A stretch of DNA of 64,000 nt from Gonocerus acuteangulatus. Taxonomy: Eukaryota; Arthropoda; Insecta; Hemiptera; Coreidae. This document shows positions 61,968 through 64,000 of the stretch, piece by piece. Each line of letters opens with the position of its first letter. Position 1 is the stretch's first letter. Below the pieces are notes generated by a model. That model was not told the origin of the DNA. It worked only from the letters and a program-made list of their open reading frames with translations, and searched no databases. The stretch lies in NCBI GenBank assembly GCA_946811695.1, contig OX328123.1:120875515-120939514 (forward strand), in the 5' to 3' direction. A program made the position numbers and the translations under genes.

Positions 61968-64000
61968 AGGGGCCGGCGGATGAAGCGGCCATCGTCGAAG
62001 CCCAACCCCAACGCCGCCTATTTATCACTGATAAGAGGTCCGGTCTTACCTTTTTAGTGGACACCGGAGCCTCTATCTCCATTATCCCGCGAAACCCACG
62101 GATCCACCGCGAAGCCTCCGATTACACTTTAGTCGCAGCAAATAATACCACCATCCCTACCTACGGAGAGAGGACATTAAGGCTGGACATTGGACTTCGT
62201 CGCAGCTTTCCGTGGACTTTCGTGATAGCGGATGTTGGTCGACCCATTCTCGGAGCAGACTTCCTTTTCCACCACCGGCTCTCCATTGACATCAACGGCA
62301 GAAAAATCACCGACCCGCACACTGGTCTCAAGGTGATTGGAAAAGTCTCTTCCGTTTCTTCGCCATCCATCTCGACTATCCCCGGCGGCTGTCCTTATGC
62401 ACACATCCTACGGGATTTTCCAGATATTACCCGTCCCTCACCTCTTCGTGGGCCTTCAAGGCAAGTCGTTGAGCACCATATCGAGACGAGGGGACATCCG
62501 GTAAATAGTAAGGCTAGGAGATTACCGCCGGAAAAATACACCGCTGTGAAGGAGGAGTTTCAGCGAATGATCGACGAGGGTATCTGTCGACCCTCAAAGA
62601 GCTGCTGGTCCAGTCCTCTTCATGTAGTTACGAAGAAGGATGGGAGTCTTAGGGTCTGCGGAGACTATCGCCGCCTGAACGAGCTGACCGTCCCAGACAG
62701 GTATGCAGTGCCGAATCTGATGGACTTTACCACTCAGCTCGATGGGAAGACCATTTTCACCACCCTGGACATAACCCGCGCGTACCACCACATCCCGATA
62801 GCCGACCAAGACGTAGAAAAGACGGCTATCATCACACCCTTTGGCTTGTACGAATACCTCCGGATGCCCTTTGGCCTTAAGAATGCGGCTCAGACATTCC
62901 AGAGATTCGTCGATAACATGCTGCGGGATCTGACCTACGTTTTCCCCTTCTTGGATGACTTCCTCATCGCATCGGAAACACCGGAAGACCATGAAAAACA
63001 TCTCCGTGAAGTCTTCAAGCGGATTAACGACTTCGGTTTGTCCCTCAATGTGGCCAAGTGCGTTTTTGGCCAGCAGGAAGTGGACTTCCTCGGATTCAAG
63101 GTTGACGCAAGCGGAATTCAACCTCTTCCCTCCAAGGTGCAGACGATCCAGGATTTCCCACGGCCAGCGACTATCTGTGAATTAAGGCGTTTCTTGGGTA
63201 TGCTTAACTTCTATAGGAAGTGCCTCCCTCACGCAGCCCATACACAAGCTCCTCTTAACCAGCTTCTTCACAATGCCAAGAAGCGAGACAAAACGCCGAT
63301 TGTGTGGACCCATGCGACAACGGAAGCCTTCGAGAAAAGCAAGCGTAGCCTGTCAGATGCGGTGAAGCTTGCACATCCTGCAACTTCCGGCGAGCTTTCC
63401 CTAGTCTGCGACGCCTCTGATCATGGCATCGGTGCAGCCCTACAGCAACAGAAGGATGGAGTTTGGCGTCCTTTAGGATTTTTCTCAAAAGCCTTATCCA
63501 CGGCACAGAAGAACTACGCCACTTATGACAGGGAACTCCTTGCGATATACGAAGCAGTGAAGCACTTTAGATCTCTCATCGAAGGCCTAAATTTCTTCAT
63601 TGTCACAGATCATAAGCCACTCACGCATGCTTTTGCCCAGAGATCCGACACCGCATCTCCCCGTCGCATCCGCCATCTCGGTTTCATTAGCCAATTCTCA
63701 ACAGACATCCGTTACCGGCCAGGCAGCGATAACGTCGTAGCCGATGCTCTCTCCCGCATTGAAGAAGTGGACCTTCCGAACGATCTGGGAGCTCTCGCTG
63801 CGGCACAAAAGAAGGACACAAGCGTCCAGGATTTGAGGAAGAACCATTCCCTACAGCTTAAGTTGATGGCCATGCCAGGAACAGAGTCCAAGCTCCTCTG
63901 TGAGACATCGACGTCAAACGCAAGACCTTACGTCCCTCCAGAATTCCGACGCTCGACTTTTGAACGACTTCACGGCCTGAGCCATCCTGGAGTAAAAGCG
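61931..64000 (+). CDS. pol: pol of the CsRn1-clade retrotransposon (runs off the window)
   Basis: The frame is open from 61907 (first ATG 61931) to the end of the window, 690 codons without a stop, in the -1 frame relative to gag. Order: aspartic protease (LVDTGAS, 62054-62074); reverse transcriptase with VVTKKDGSLRVCGDYRRLN, FTTLDITRAYHHIPI, MPFGLKNAAQTFQRF and active site FLDD (62948-62959); RNase H with VCDASDHGIGAAL (Asp at 63410), YDRELLAIYEAV and VTDHKPL; then the start of integrase with the zinc-finger His pair in HGLSHPG (63971 onward). PR-RT-RH-IN order is Ty3/gypsy. Its GC content is far above that of the surrounding DNA. No break is seen, which suggests a young insertion. Confidence 0.93.
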   Translation, partial: MQLEVPKGAGFLEGPADEAAIVEAQPQRRLFITDKRSGLTFLVDTGASISIIPRNPRIHREASDYTLVAANNTTIPTYGERTLRLDIGLRRSFPWTFVIADVGRPILGADFLFHHRLSIDINGRKITDPHTGLKVIGKVSSVSSPSISTIPGGCPYAHILRDFPDITRPSPLRGPSRQVVEHHIETRGHPVNSKARRLPPEKYTAVKEEFQRMIDEGICRPSKSCWSSPLHVVTKKDGSLRVCGDYRRLNELTVPDRYAVPNLMDFTTQLDGKTIFTTLDITRAYHHIPIADQDVEKTAIITPFGLYEYLRMPFGLKNAAQTFQRFVDNMLRDLTYVFPFLDDFLIASETPEDHEKHLREVFKRINDFGLSLNVAKCVFGQQEVDFLGFKVDASGIQPLPSKVQTIQDFPRPATICELRRFLGMLNFYRKCLPHAAHTQAPLNQLLHNAKKRDKTPIVWTHATTEAFEKSKRSLSDAVKLAHPATSGELSLVCDASDHGIGAALQQQKDGVWRPLGFFSKALSTAQKNYATYDRELLAIYEAVKHFRSLIEGLNFFIVTDHKPLTHAFAQRSDTASPRRIRHLGFISQFSTDIRYRPGSDNVVADALSRIEEVDLPNDLGALAAAQKKDTSVQDLRKNHSLQLKLMAMPGTESKLLCETSTSNARPYVPPEFRRSTFERLHGLSHPGVKA

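Noticed and set aside
62594..63121. 175-codon minus-strand frame
   Set aside because: Antisense shadow of the reverse transcriptase of pol.

Overview
This is an AT-rich animal genomic window dominated by introns and transposable elements. It is almost certainly insect: the one host gene gives a CtBP protein of insect type, and the repeat families (piggyBac, mariner, Ty3/gypsy of the CsRn1 clade, Helentron-like elements) are arthropod-typical. I cannot name the order from the sequence.

The host gene is CtBP, the C-terminal-binding protein transcriptional corepressor, on the + strand. Eight coding exons with canonical GT/AG borders run from the ATG at 5414 to the TAA at 56323 (exons 5414-5611, 18372-18500, 19192-19539, 20674-20773, 23997-24137, 36941-37150, 37724-37914, 56258-56323). 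Joined they give 460 codons, or 457 with an alternative exon 5 donor 9 nt upstream. The ATG exon has an acceptor 42 nt upstream of the ATG, so a noncoding first exon lies further 5'. Introns of 12.8, 12.8 and 18.3 kb are swollen by repeats.

Repeat layers, left to right: a Ty1/copia integrase relic and a 743-bp foldback element (2.3-4.4 kb); head-to-head inverted remnants of Penelope-like elements (PLEs) whose outward ends carry hammerhead-ribozyme-like motifs (5.8-6.1, 8.6-9.4, 24.5-26.5, 32.2-32.4 and 38.1-38.5 kb); two Helentron-associated (HINE/DINE-1-like) elements in opposite orientation (10.5-11.8 and 33.8-34.8 kb); a SINE family whose head is derived from 5S rRNA (12.4, 15.5, 16.3, 31.4 and 52.6 kb); three tRNA-headed SINE families (20.9, 52.3/59.1 and 53.2 kb); internally deleted piggyBac elements framed by TTAA (21.8-23.5 and 45.6-46.5 kb); a mariner relic (30.5 kb); and a full-length but decayed RTE-like LINE with a 12-bp target-site duplication (47.4-50.8 kb).

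Downstream of CtBP are a PLE endonuclease relic (58.2-59.0 kb), a SINE, a LINE tail with a perfect 14-bp duplication, and the 5' part of an apparently intact CsRn1-clade LTR retrotransposon. That element has a candidate LTR, a tRNA-Trp primer site, gag with a CHCC finger, and an uninterrupted pol running off the window end (60.6-64.0 kb).

No functional tRNA or rRNA gene, CRISPR array or second host gene was found. The most interesting material is the recurrent tail-outward PLE palindromes with hammerhead-like cores, the 5S-derived SINE that shares a 3' module with a tRNA-derived SINE, the HINE pair, and the tandem splice donor in CtBP.
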